From Dinochytrium kinnereticum (lineage: Eukaryota > Chytridiomycota > Chytridiomycetes > Chytridiales > Chytridiaceae), in NCBI GenBank assembly GCA_027604005.1, contig JADGJT010000110.1, positions 1 through 62,151 on the forward strand: a stretch of DNA of 62,151 nucleotides, read 5' to 3'. The notes below the pieces were generated by a model. It was not told where the DNA came from. It saw nothing but the letters and a program-made list of their open reading frames with translations, and ran no database searches. Positions 33,701 through 45,805 of the stretch are shown piece after piece. Both the position numbers and the translations under genes were made by a program. Position 1 is the stretch's first letter, and each line of letters opens with the position of its first letter.

Positions 33701-34307
33701 TTGATGGTGTGAAGTCAAGGCCCAGCACCGCCTGGAAAGTATGTGAATGATGTTTGTCCTTGTGCCCACGAAATCACCGATCGTGATTAACGCTGTTACA
33801 AAAAAAATTTCAACTGATCGCATATATTTTCTCCCCACTAGGTTCATCCCTGCAGATTGCCTCCCTCCCTACCACTTCGTTCTCCATCCGTCTCTGCTGG
33901 ACGCAACTGCATTCCTGTTTTAACTTCCCTACTCGCGCCTATACTGAAGCGTTAAGAGCGACGAGTGAGGTGAGGGAGGCGTTTCAAGCTTAAGCCCCCA
34001 AACAAACAGACGACGCTCGCTGAATTCTCCTGCCGGAACAGCCACGGCCGCTCATACCAATTTCAGGAACACGCATTCATCCTGTGGGATCTTTAGCAAA
34101 ACCATCAAAAGCTGATGACCCTGGAGACGTCGTAGCGTTCATTGCTCGCATTGTCGGAACTGGGAGGCACTTTCTACCACACAAACACCAACCGCAACAT
34201 CTCTTATTGGGCCTTTTCTCCTAAGAAGCGGCAGCATTAGTTACATCTGTGGCGGTCTACTCCTTCTCCTACATCCGCCAACCACGCACACAGTTAAGGC
34301 GGCCGAA
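30728..34307. other. Long gene-poor region and leader of the MEDS pseudokinase gene
   Basis: About 3.6 kb without a supported gene. The first ~300 bp should hold the NPC2-like promoter. From 31100 to 33200 the sequence is AT-rich with no recognisable coding or RNA structure. From about 33240 it becomes more GC-rich; a short frame at 33547 (MRAFISHYRNPILLLLF) is hydrophobic but ends after 67 codons with no continuation. GT/AG pairs around 33740-33842 could be a leader intron of the gene starting at 34308. Confidence 0.4.
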
Positions 34308-37300
34308 ATGACATATGAGACTTCCGGTTGTTTATCGCCGAAACATGGCACCTCCAAGAACCCCTCACCCCTCGCACCATTCCTCGCCATGGACAAGCAG
34401 CCTCTCACCTTAGACGCAACCACTTCCTTCCTCTGCGATGCTCTTCGCACCCAAGGTGCCGTGATCCTCTGCCTCCTCCCGCCGCACCTGCAAAGGCTGC
34501 AGATGGATTTGATGGCGCTTGGTTTCGACATTGACGCAGCGCTGAACGACGGGTCGCTGGTGCTCTTGGATTCCTCGTTTCTGGGGTTGGCAGCAGCGAG
34601 GAGTAGGAGCTTGGACCAAGATCCACAAGGTGGGTAACGCAGTGTGATTGGTGGTTGACAATTTGTACCCATCATTTTTTTATCGGTTCTTCTAAAAAGG
34701 ACGCTTCTCTCCGCGATAGCCAGTCTATTCGCTGCTGATGACTCCTCTGTCACTGTCTGCAGTTCTAACGCTCGTTCACAAAAAACAGAGCCGACTCTCC
34801 CGATCTCCATCCCAGCCGCTGCCGGCAACCGAGGTAGCACCTCACCTTCGTCTCTCTCCGTGCGCTCGTCGCAATCCACCCTCTCACCGGTCTCAGCTCT
34901 TGCGCCTCTTCGGCTCATTGACCGCTGGCGGTCTGGAGCCGTTGTTCACGTTCCTGTCCCGGTTACTTCGACAAGCGCGGGAGGGGACTCAATGGCTGAG
35001 GCTCTTGCTGATGTCTTTTCCTGGGATATGACATTGCCGTCTATTGTACGTGAGGCTATTGCCAGCTTTGATATTGTCCATGTCGTCACGGACTTGGGAG
35101 ACGAAAGCAATAAGCCGGTCAACCCAGCACCATGGGGTATTGGGATCAGGATTCGCAAGTGTGAGAGGTTACCAGAGGCCATGGAAATGTCATTTGAAGT
35201 AAGGGATTTTCCTCTTGTTAAAGCGCAATTCGATTTTAACGCCTCTTTTCAGGGCGGTCTGAGGGATCCAGCCGAATACAGCGATTCATCAAGCGATAAA
35301 GATTTTCCCGAACGCTGTGATGTCGACGCTGACAGTAATGATTCAGAGCCTGGCCCCAGCCGATCTTCTTCAGCACCTTCCGTAGGATCATCCAGGAAGA
35401 AACGACAAAGACATGCTTCGGGGGCTGATGGTAAACTGCCATCTGTACCACTAGATCAAGCTGATGGGACTCGATTGAATGATCCGAGTGAGACCTTGAT
35501 TAATTCGTCCTTGGATGCTTTGACCACACGTTCTTCCTTGATCGATGCATTATCTGAGCTCTCAACTGGGTTTCTTTGCATTTCTTTCCCGTTGACGCCT
35601 TGCGTTGACACTGATGCGCACCAGCACGGGGAACTGGAGCACTCCCTCCCTGTTAGCGGTGAAACGAGACTCCGGTTTGCTGGGAAAGACGTCGGAATCA
35701 CCGCTACCCCTTCATTGTACTCTATTATCGGTCTTTCGGAAGGAGAGAACCTTGCAGATCTTGGATGGGTTGAGAGATGCATTCACGGAGATGATAGAGA
35801 CAAGCTAGTTGATTTTATTTTTGACAAGAGTCAACCCGAAGGTAGTGATGGATCTGTGGGAGTTCCGAATTCTGGGTCCGTTGTGGAGACGAGCATTGCA
35901 TTAGTCAGGGTTGTTAAGGAGTCATCTCATGCTTCAACGGAGCGCGATACAAGTCGGACTTTCGTTGTCGCTGTAAGGGTTGTAAGGAGGGAATGGGATG
36001 GGAGCCGAAGACACTGGGTTTCGACTTTTGCATTCTTGCCACTGGAATCCTTCCAGTGTTCTACAAAGGCGTCTTTGATATCGGCATCTTCTATTTCCTT
36101 CCCTGAAGGCACTGCCACTGGACCGACTCCTCCTGGATATAGAGCAAGGTCTGGTTCGCTAAGCTACGAATCGTGCTCAATTGAAGGCTTGAACGTACAT
36201 TCAGCGGAAGAGGATGCCAACCTTGCCTGTCGCGAGTCAGAACGTTTTGCTCGCGTCATTGGAAGGGAACTCCGAGACCCCTTAACGGGTATCATGGGGT
36301 GCGTAGGGTTGCTTGAACAATCTCTGAGCGAGAGGAGCAGATTGTATAGTTTGCTTGAATCTGCCTTCTTCCGAGCCAAGAGGGCTGTGACCTCTGCTGC
36401 TGCATCTGTTGAGGCTGCCAACAATCCTTCTGCGAGGGGATCGCCTTACCCGTCTCCGAGTTTGGAGCCTATGGGACTTAATTTTGACGGTGAGGATGGG
36501 CCGTCGTCCAGCCTAAACTCTTCATCTACGTCCGTACCTACCTCGTCGTCAAGGTTCAAGCGACAGAGGAAGGAGTCTTCCGACCGACCTTACTCCCTCA
36601 TCGAGTCCTTTCGGTCCTACCTTGAGGAGGACATGATGTCAATTGCCGCTATTGCGGAGTGCGTTGATCGATCCCGATCTGTTATTGACGACGTGTTGGA
36701 TCTCTCACGAATGGACGCTAACCGTATGCGCTTATTTCCAAAGCGATTTGACCCGAAACGTATTCTCACGGATGTGGCAAGGCGACTTGCACCTCGTGCT
36801 CAAGACAGGGGTGTTAGCCTGCGGATGAACCTTCCTGTTGATGATATTTGGATCGCAGCTGACCCTGCGAGATTTGATCAGGCGGTGACTAACCTGGTCA
36901 ACTTCTCGATTCAGAGAGCTTGTGCTTCTACTCCTGTCGGTGATGAGGAGCATGGAGTGGTCTCTTGTCAACAGATTACCACTGAGGATGTGGTCGCTGA
37001 GGCAGCATACCCTGCCCCAGCGCTTCAAGCTCTTGGGTTTGAACGCTATTATCTGGATGAAAATGGTCACCATGCTCGACCGCCCATGCCGCTTGTTGGG
37101 ATGCCTGGAATGTCATTTGGCACGACCATGACTTCTAGCAGTGGGACATTCTTTCAGCCTTCCACTCCTACCCCACCTCCGCCTCGCATCGTCACTGTCG
37201 GCCTGGATGCTTCATTGTCTGTTGAAGGTTCATTGTGGGTCACCGTCACATCTCAAGACAATGGGCCTACCCTCTCTGCTGAAGAGGAGTCTGGCCTCTT

Positions 37301-37748
37301 TGATCGCTCATCCATTGTTCGAAACTACCCCGCTTCAGCAAGTGGTAATGCCGCGTCCATGAACCCTTTCGACGACAAAACTACCGATTCACTCCCGGAA
37401 GCGTGGTCCATCGGTCCGGCGTTGGGGCTGCTTTTGAGCAAACGCCTTGTAGAGCTCATGGGAGGCACTATCCGTGCATGTCCAGGGCCTGTTTCTCGCT
37501 TTCGGACGTCACTGTCATCGTCGCCGCGGGAAAGTGAGATGGAGGAGGGCGGTGTGATGGTTTTGGGCACTGGTGGAGGGGAGATAGATGACTGGAGGGG
37601 GGCTTTGCTTTCTCTGACGATTCCGTCGGCGCCGAAGGCCCCTACGCCTTCTTCCGCGTCGCCTTTATTGAAGAATTCAGAGCTGCTTTATCCCAGTGTT
37701 GGACTTGGGCATGAGGGTTTTTTGGGGAACGAGGAGGTTACTGTATGA
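34308..37748 (+). CDS. MEDS-PAS histidine kinase relative, phospho-acceptor His replaced (pseudokinase)
   Basis: Exons 34308-34633 and 34700-37748 (phase 2, donor GTAACG) give 1124 aa. The N-terminus resembles a MEDS/DcmR sensory domain (AVILCLLPPHLQRLQMDLMA, LGFDIDAALNDGSLVLLDSS). A PAS-like region lies near 448-500 (SLYSIIGLSEGEN, WVERCIHGDDRDKLVDFIFD). The H-box region reads FARVIGRELRDPLTGIMG, where the invariant His of xHELRxP is Arg631 (codon AGG). The ATPase is also degraded: NLVNFSIQR for the N-box near 820 and DNGPTLS for G1 near 961, while LGLLLSKRLVELMGG keeps the G2-adjacent helix near 1016. No receiver is present. It should be unable to autophosphorylate and may act as a partner or scaffold (inference). 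It is 1.7 kb upstream of its canonical relative on the same strand. Confidence 0.85.
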
Positions 37749-39468
37749 TTGTTTTTATTCTGTATTTTTTGTTTTGGCCTTTACATGGTCTTTCTTCCTT
37801 ATTTTTCGGTTTTTTTTGTCTTCTCTTTTGTTTGAGGTTTATTATTTGTATTGGCTATTGCCTTTTTTTGATTTGATTTTAATTTATAATGCTCTCCCTA
37901 TATGTATTTAAGACAGAAAAGTCTTCCTTTTTTTTCCCATGTCAGAGCAGCTCGCAATGTCCCTCTCTTTGTTTCATGGGTGTTATTATTGTATTGGCCT
38001 TGCTCTCTCTCCACCTCTTGCTCTCTTGTATGTGATCTTTTTCATCAATCTGGTCCTGCTGCTTGCTTTAATCGCTTTGCAAACCCAAACTTAATCATTT
38101 TATAATTTCGGCAATTAAATATTATTGAGAGAAATAAAAAGTTCTGGAGACACACAATCCAGAACTCAATGTTTCAAAGTTTGTGAGAAATAATACATGC
38201 ACACACCAACCAATATCTCCCAATGTCTCAAACTGCGATAACCAACCACATTGAAATAATTGAACGCAAGGTTGCTGTTGCTGTGGATCTCACATCATCT
38301 GTTCTCGATGGATGCGTCTCCAAACATGCTTGGGATCGGTGATGTGCGTCAACACATCGGTGATTTCTGTGGCAGCCAAGCAGCAGGTGACAATTATTCT
38401 AATTTGTATTCTTGTGCCAGTCTAGGATCTTGGTTGCCTGTGCTGGCAATGCTTAGCTTCCACATTGAAAGCGGAAGGAAGAGAGTTTACTAGGTCCTTC
38501 TCCCCATCATCACTCCTAAAGCCCCCCAATGTATGGTTACGCGCACCTCCATGAACGTGATTTTCTACGTGTTCAGCTACATGCTTGCAGCTTTCCGCAT
38601 CTTGCTCCTTTCGATAGGTGCTGGGTGTTGCTGCTGCATGCGGATGGTGATGGCAAATGCATTCCGGACGAGAGCAACAAAAGACTTTGTGTTGTTGAAT
38701 GAAGATCGGCTTTGTCTATTACCGCCGGTGCTTACCAAAGGAGGCTGTTCATGTACCGTCGGCAAATCCAGAACATCGTGACACCAGTGGATTTGTCGTT
38801 CGTTCGAAGGGGCTGTCTTTCAATATTTTCGCCCCCAGCACAGCAGATCGACTGGCTCTCAACTCAGCTTTGTTCTGGAACCATTTCGTTTGATTCAACC
38901 CACCTGAATTAACCCAAAGCCCCTCCCCCCGAAGCTTCCCTCAACCATTCACCGATACCCAGATCCTCTCTTTGCCGCTGCAAATCGCTGTTTTGCAATC
39001 GGCCCCTGTCGCCCATCTGAAATCTCCCATCCTCACTGCTCTCTCTCTGCCTTGCTCTTTTTGTTCCTTTATTATATACTTTTAATCATTATTATTATCG
39101 GCATTATTGACGATCTCCCGGAAAAGAACGTTTCCCTCATCTTCAATTCATCCATACGCATACATCGTCTACCATCGACTCGCAGGGCTGCTTGCTTCAT
39201 CAGACCACCCCCAACGAAGCCGATTAAGAGTAGTGGAGGCTGGAAAAACGAAGAACGGAGACAAGAGAATCAAGTCACTCACTGACTAGCAAGCAAGGGG
39301 ACAACCAAATTTTGCATAAGTTGTCTCAAACCCCTGAACCATTCCCACTGAAGTCATCAAACCGTCGAAGGCACATTATCAACGGTACGCTTCCTCTTCT
39401 TCACCATCGTGTCCTATCCATATGGTCGATGATGTTTAAACCAAATTTTTTTGGGCGGTAAATAATAG
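37749..39468. other. Intergenic region between the two MEDS kinase genes
   Basis: The first ~200 bp are T-rich (3' UTR of the upstream gene). From 38200 to 39460 the sequence is mixed. Short frames near 38260-38910 have no motif. Pyrimidine-rich tracts and a TTATTATTATCGG stretch near 39060-39110 lie in the probable promoter/leader of the gene at 39469. No RNA gene recognised. Confidence 0.4.
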
Positions 39469-42234
39469 ATGGATGCCCTTCTGGCCAACCTCTGCCAATT
39501 GTCCCCCAAGCTGAATCTAGGTGCCCCGGCCCCACCGCCACTTGCCTCCTCGTCCTCCCAACTCTCGGACCTCCCTTCACCATCATCCCAGAACCATCAC
39601 ATCGTCGTTATTGCCACCGACGTGCTTGTCCCCCGCCTTAAATCTCTCATGCATTCTCAAGGAATCGATGTCGCCGCATCGGTGGAGTCGCGGCAGCTCA
39701 CGTTTCTGGATGCAGAAACTGTGATAGGGAGACTTCGTGGGGATCCTGTTAATTATGCTCATGACGTTGTTGCTGGAATGGTTGGAGCTACAAAATCAGT
39801 TGTGACGGACTTGCCTGTGGTTCTAAAAAATTTGGAAGGGCAAGACGGTGTGGTGCAGCTAAGAAAGGACCTTGAACGGTTTCTGGAAGAATTAAAGATA
39901 TCATGTTGTTCGGTGAGTTTAGTCCCCTTTGCCTTTTTGTTTTCCCGTTCTTCTCTTTTGGATTTCCTCGGTCCTGTGGTTGAAAGAGGATCCCCTTATT
40001 TGTTGTTTAAAAATGTGTGTGGCTTTCAGGCAAAAGAGCCATTGTTAAAGGGAAATACTTCGAGTGTCCACTCCTGATCTCCTTTTACCTCATAGCAATG
40101 ACTTATAAACTTCTCTTTAGGTTCTTATCTTGAATGACTCGAATGACCTCACTTCTCAATCGAAGAAAACAAAACTAAAAAGACCATGCGAAGTCTCACA
40201 GCCAAACGGGTAAAGATTTGTTTAAACTGATCCATAAAAGACACAAAGTTTCTGACTCGTTATTTGATTTCTAGCGTCAGTCCGCCAACGAAACTTACGA
40301 AGAAGCGAAGCGGATCTCCGATCAAAGATCTTATATCTGTACTTCCAATGGGGGTTCTCTCTTTTATCTTTCAAAACGATGGCCAAAGTGGTCCAACGTG
40401 GGAAGCCTTTGCGAATGGAGAATTCCAAGCCATGACCGGCGCTACACACGAAGAACTCTACACAGGGTTGTGGATTGACCGTATCGTGCACAGAGAGGAT
40501 CGGCACCGGGTTTACGCAATGCTTGGGTATAAGGGCTTTAAAACCCCAAGCACTGTAGCCAAACTCCTGGAATCGCCTCCATCTCCCTCAGTAAAACGAC
40601 CGGAAACTGCACCCACCGCTGCCCCTACCCCTATACTAGGTGTTCGGTTTGAGTATCGCATCATCGCTCCTGGGACATCTAGTGAATTGGAGGTGTTTTC
40701 TTCATCGGCCATTGATGCCCCAGGTCCTGGCGATCCTGGGTTCTTTTGGCTCAGTGCCGAGAACGCGCCGATTCCGAAAAAAGATGGTCAGAAGCATACC
40801 ATTATCGTCCACACGGTAATGGACATCACGCCCGTTAAAGTTGCCGAGGTCGATAAGCTGGTCCTCTCTAAAGCAGCGGAGAATCTTCAGGTGGAAAAAA
40901 CTAGAGAGGCCAAAAGACGTAAGGAAGAAATTGAAGAGTTTGTGGATGTTATGTGCCATGAACTTCGAAATCCTTTAAACGGAATTGCCGGGAATGTTGA
41001 TCTGCTGAGAACTGGGTTGGAGATTCGGGAGGGTATCCTGCTTGAGCTGGAGGAAACTGGGACAGTCAGCAGTGAACGTATCTCTCGGCTTCGTCAGCAG
41101 CTTCGCGATGATGAAGAATCAATTTCTGCCATCCATGCTTGCGCGGAACACTCAAAGATGGTTGCCGATGATGTGCTAGAGCTTGGAAAGCTAGAGGAGT
41201 ACCAGAAAAATTCCTCGAAGCAGCTTCCTTTTGATCCTAAAGTTGTTTTATCTGAGGTTGCGAGAATGCTTGGAGCGCGTGCTTCCCTAAAAGGTCTTGG
41301 CATACGTCTTAACTTTCCGCTAGAGGACATCATCTGCTTTGGTGATCAGCAGAAATTGAGACAGGTGGTAGTTAACCTCGTATCCAACGCCATCGTTCAT
41401 TGCGATCGGGGAAGCATCACCGTTACCCTCGATATCTCCCCTGACGTGCATAAGACTGACATGTTCTCCACCCCTAACGACATGTCAGCCCTCCGAAACA
41501 CCTCTGACGATTCCGGTAGCGACGCAATCGCACGTTCAAACGCCACTCTACGAATCAGCGTGATTGATACCGGTATTGGCCTTACACCGGAGGAGATGTC
41601 GGGTCTGTTCCGAAAATTCTCCCAACCGACATACCAGCCTAATCCGGAGGAATCGCTATCATCCTCTTCATCCCCTGCAGATCGTTCACCTCTGCTATCT
41701 AGCTCTTCCTCTGGAATGAATTCCATAGGAACTGGGACGGGCGGATCTGGGCTTGGCCTCCTGATTTGCAAGCGGCTTGTTGAGAGCATGGGTGGAACAA
41801 TGGCTGTTGAGAGCACAAAGGGGAAAGGTGCAAGGTTCTCTTTCACCGTTCGAATTGTTCTCGTTGACACTCAAGCCACGCCTTTTCATCCTCACATTCT
41901 TGATTTCGGGTTCGCCGAATCACGATCGATGTCTAATTCTCAGCCCCTCCATCCACCATCTCATTACCCCTCGTCCCTGTCGGCAGCGCAGTCTTTGCAT
42001 CATCATCTACCGCATCAGCATCCCCGAAGTTTTCCGCTACAGCATCAAGCTGCTTCGAGTCAGCATTCTTTTGATTCCTTATTACAAGATGAGCAGCAGG
42101 GCCCTTTAAGTGGGCCATCCATTGCGGTATCTTCGACTTCACTTCCAGGAGCACAGCATGAAGTGTACCATCCACCTCCTTCATATTGCCCTGCACCGCT
42201 AATAGGAGGGCTTTCGGAAAAGATGCTGACTTGA
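39469..42234 (+). CDS. MEDS-PAS histidine kinase, catalytically complete, no receiver domain
   Basis: Exons 39469-39912, 40121-40209 and 40275-42234 give 830 aa. The N-terminal MEDS-like sensory domain covers about 40-150 (LVPRLKSLMHSQGIDVAASV, ESRQLTFLDAETVI). PAS is at about 190-270 (GEFQAMTGATHEELYTGLW, DRIVHREDRHRVYAML). The histidine kinase core follows: H-box VDVMCHELRNPLNGI with His406, N-box VVNLVSNAIVHCD near 543, G1 VIDTGIGLTPEEM near 608, F-box-like FRKFSQPTY and G2 GTGGSGLGLLICKRLVESMG near 665. All motifs needed for autophosphorylation are present. The last ~130 residues are His/Pro/Ser-rich. Fungal histidine kinases usually carry a C-terminal receiver; this one has none, so it must pass phosphate to a separate protein. 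A receiver-bearing, kinase-dead relative lies at 17.8-22.2 kb. Confidence 0.9.
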
Positions 42235-42991
42235 TGTATTTATACACTTCGTTCCCGCTTTTCTATATAACCCTTTACAACCTCAACCGGAAGAATAATG
42301 CTCGCTTGTTATTCCGTGAATGCCATATCACCACTATTGAATTTCTTTTATATATACATGTTGTTTTGTTTTTTGTTTTTTTGGTGTAGAATCTTCTTTC
42401 AGGCTACATGGCCTGCCTTTCACCATTCCCATGTGATTTTTTTTTTGTTGGCATCTTTTCTTGAATCTCTCTCTCTTTCTTCTTTTTGGTGCGGGCATTC
42501 CGATGGGGAAGAGATTCATTCCCGATCATGATAATGATGATTGAACAATATTTGGCGGAGAGTTTTGTGTTCTTTTCATGATTGCCCTGTTCCTTCACAA
42601 CCCCTTTGCCGTAACAACTGTCGTGGGGTTTTTTCCTTTTCTTAGCATTTCCTGTTGTCCCAAGTCTGACTCTTTCCAGGCTCTTTTTTTTTTCCCTTTC
42701 TTTCTTCTGTTCATAGTGCTTTATTTATAGATTCATTGGTCTTAACCGCGTTCGTTGCCAGCCGCCCTTTCTCCATTTCGATGAACTCTCCAAGGTATGC
42801 ATAATACTCTAAGTATAAATTGCAGAGGAACTCTTCGTGAGAGAACCAAAAAATCCATCTAGTTCCATTATAATTAGTTATATTATCGGTGGGTTGAGCG
42901 TGATGATTCGCGTAGCCATACAACCCGTTCGAAGTGCTGAAGGGTAGGCTCAAAATTTTTTTTCTTGGGAACAACATTTACCTCTGGTGAA
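42235..42991. other. Intergenic, 3' flank of the kinase gene and RanBP1 promoter
   Basis: T-rich with several T8-T10 runs (42360-42720). No coding sequence seen. The A-tract near 42950-42965 lies just before the RanBP1 start. Confidence 0.45.
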
Positions 42992-44420
42992 ATGGCTGAC
43001 GAACCCACAGTTGAGAAGGCAAGTATTCTAAGGAAAAGCATGCGTGCGGATTGATATTATTTTGACGATGGACTTTTGCGGTTTGCGATTGGTGTTTGTC
43101 TTGGATCTGGGAAAGAAACTATTGGGGAAGTGCCGTGTTTGAGGTTCGAGTTTGGGGTAGGCGGTGTGGTGGTGGGGGGCAATATGGGGCTTCTGTCATC
43201 CTTGCGTTGGCTTCATTGCTGTCTTCAACTTGCGGTAGGATGCGTATTTTGGGGAGTAGGGACGGCGGGCTTTAGCTTATTTTCACCTTGTTGATGGTTT
43301 CTTGCTTACGTGGTCAATACTTGAAGATTGCTTGCAATCACTCGCGATGAAGCCAACCAATCCCCAAAAACGGCACCCCGTAATTCTATAATTAACCGTC
43401 ATTTTCTTCCTTTCGTGTGTTGATCCAAAGCCATTTTGATATCGTCTAACTTCGCCATTCTTTCGTTTTACTTATTGATCTTGGTAGACCGCCGGTGACG
43501 GTGCTGATGCGGATGAGCCTGAACCTTCCCCTGAAGTTCATTTTGAGCCCGTTGTGAAGCTTGATAAATTGGAAGATGTGAAGACTTTTGAGGAGGATGA
43601 GGACGTGTTGTTTAAGATGTACGTATCTTCTTTTTTTTCGGTGTAGAATGGGAGGGTGGAGAGATTTCGGTATTGCCTACCGCTGTTATTGCTTATCCCC
43701 CATTTTCTCTTCTTTGAATCGGCTTTTTGTTGCATTTCTCTGCCCTTTTTTTCATTTACATGTCCTGTGTTTGATTTTTCCGTTGTTGAGCCTGTTCTTA
43801 ACATTAATTCCTTGAAGGCGGTCAAAGCTTTTCCGTTTTGACAAGCCCGCGAATGAGTGGAAGGAAAGGGGGACTGGAGATATTAAGCTCCTTCAACACA
43901 AGACCACAAAGAAAGTTCGAGTGCTGATGCGTCGTGACAAGACTCACAAGATTTGCGCCAACCACTACAGTATGTTCTTATTATAACCCCAGCTCCCTTT
44001 TTTCTTTTAATGGATGGTTTGCTCATAACATTTTTCGTATTGTATAAATATATGAAACTACTTTCTATAGTTACCCAGGACATGAAGTTGAACCCTAATG
44101 TTGGATCGGATCGTTCATGGGTCTGGACCGTCACCGCTGATTTCGCCGAGGGAGAGTCACGGCCTGAGCTTCTTGCATGTCGGTTCGCGAACTCTGAGAG
44201 TAGGTTTTTCCATTTCATTTGTCCTTTTTCATCTTACCTAATCGTCTACTTCATGTTTACACTCTTCTCGAAAGACGCCGATAAGTTCAAAGAAAAGTTC
44301 CTTGAAGCCCAGGCACTCAATAAGGAGACCGAGGCTGCTGAGGCAAAGGCGGCGGGTATTGAACCCAGCCCCGCTGCTGCTGCCGCTGATGAAGGTGAAG
44401 ATTCGGAGGAAGACCTTTAA
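42992..44420 (+). CDS. YRB1: Ran-binding protein 1 (RanBP1/Yrb1)
   Basis: Five exons, 42992-43018, 43488-43618, 43818-43969, 44071-44199 and 44275-44420, give 194 aa. The Ran-binding domain is intact: [93 protein letters not shown] and [16 protein letters not shown]. An acidic C-terminus follows. The protein binds RanGTP in the cytoplasm and, with RanGAP, releases importins and exportins. The first intron (43019-43487) starts AAG|GCAAGT, a GC-AG intron with the strengthened consensus typical of that class. An AATAAA lies 3 nt after the stop codon. Confidence 0.95.
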
Positions 44421-44564
44421 AAAATAAAGCATGAATGTATGTTGAAGGAATATATGGATCTAGAGTTAGAGTAGAATAGGCGCCTGAGCAGCGCTGTACC
44501 AGGGATAGGCACGTACTTCAAGGTGAATGCGTGCCGTTTTTCTACGCTTTGTCCCACGTCAAAC

Positions 44565-45742
44565 ATGCGACTGGTTGTATTGATCGTTACTGCCCTAGCC
44601 TTACTAGGATGCGCTTCGGCCAGTATCGTCTTTCAAATACGATTGGCACCGCATATGAAGCAGTACGTTTGTTTCTTCTCAGATCGTTCCTTGAAGTCTT
44701 TTCATTGTATTGGTTTACGAGTTTAACGTATTGGTGATCACAGATGCTTCTTTGAGGTTCTGAGCCCTGGGGATCGGATGGATATAACCTATCAAGTGTA
44801 CGATGGAGGAAATCTTCAGGTGGATTTCTGGGTATGATCTGTAGTTTCATCCTTCTTTTGTTCTTCTTTTTCTTTTTTTCTTTTTGGCGCGTTATGAATC
44901 GTTTGGCGGCGGGAAAATTGCATCTTGTTTATTACCAATATCCGTCAACACACGAAAACACCGTTGGCTTCGCATTGGCTGATAAGTCTTTGCCTCTTTA
45001 TATCAGATCACAGCTCCAGATGAAAGAATGGTTCAGTCCTCGTTTAAGCAAACGACTGGAACCTATGGATTCAACGCCGAGCAGAATGGGCAGTACATCT
45101 ACTGCTTCAGTAATCAAGTTGGAGTCTACGATAAGGCTATCACTTTCTCAATGAAGGGGCCTGATGAGAAGGTTCGATTTGAGGAAAAGTATAATGATTC
45201 GAAAGGTGAGAGCCGTGGGACTTCCTTTTATCGAATTCGCTCGTTAGAAGAGTTTAGCGTTGTCTTTCTTAGTCTGTCTTTTCTCACGCTTTATTGGCTT
45301 TAACGATGTTTTGACTCTTGTCACTTTCCTTTATTTTTTTAGAGGACTTCCACACGCCAGTTAACGAAGAAATTGCTAAACTTGCTGAAAGTATCAGAAC
45401 ACTCGTGGATGAAACCAACTACCTCAACGCTAGGGAAATGGCTCATCGAAGCAGTACGTACAACCGCCGTTTTTCAATAGTACGGTTCAAAGTTAACGAT
45501 TCCTTATGTCTTTATCAAATAGCCGCAAGAAGTACAAATACCCGAGTTTTCTGGTGGTCCGTGTTCCAGGCGCTTGGCTTGGTCGTTGTGTGTATTCTGC
45601 AGGTCTACTATATTCGCAGGTTAGTCTTCTATGTAGTTCTTTGTTTTCTTTGCATCTTTCCCCCCTCCGAGATATCTCTTATATCATGCCTAAAAAAACT
45701 GTCTACAGCTTCTTCGAGGTCAAGTCAAGGTCGCGGGTCTGA
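44565..45742 (+). CDS. EMP24: p24-family cargo receptor, Emp24/TMED2-like
   Basis: Six exons, 44565-44662, 44744-44831, 45007-45205, 45343-45453, 45523-45619 and 45709-45742, give 208 aa, standard for the family. It has a signal peptide (MRLVVLIVTALALLGCASAS), a GOLD domain with the conserved Cys pair (MKQCFFEVLSPGDRMDITYQ and QNGQYIYCFSNQ), a coiled-coil region (IAKLAESIRTLVDETNYL), one transmembrane helix (WWSVFQALGLVVVCILQVYY) and a cytosolic tail with the diaromatic FFEVK sequence used for COPII packaging. The FFEVK tail points to the p24-beta (Emp24/TMED2) class. p24 proteins cycle between ER and Golgi and select GPI-anchored cargo. The stop is only 63 nt before the TyrRS start codon. 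Confidence 0.93.
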
Positions 45743-45805
45743 GTTTCCCATTCCACCTCTCAATAGACAATCCACCTTAATACCCATTTACAAAAAAAAG
45801 TCAAA

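Noticed and set aside
39997..40077. Acceptor TTTCAG at about 40029 as an alternative exon 2 of the MEDS kinase
   Set aside because: Leads to an in-frame stop within 16 codons; the acceptor at 40120 gives a continuous frame.
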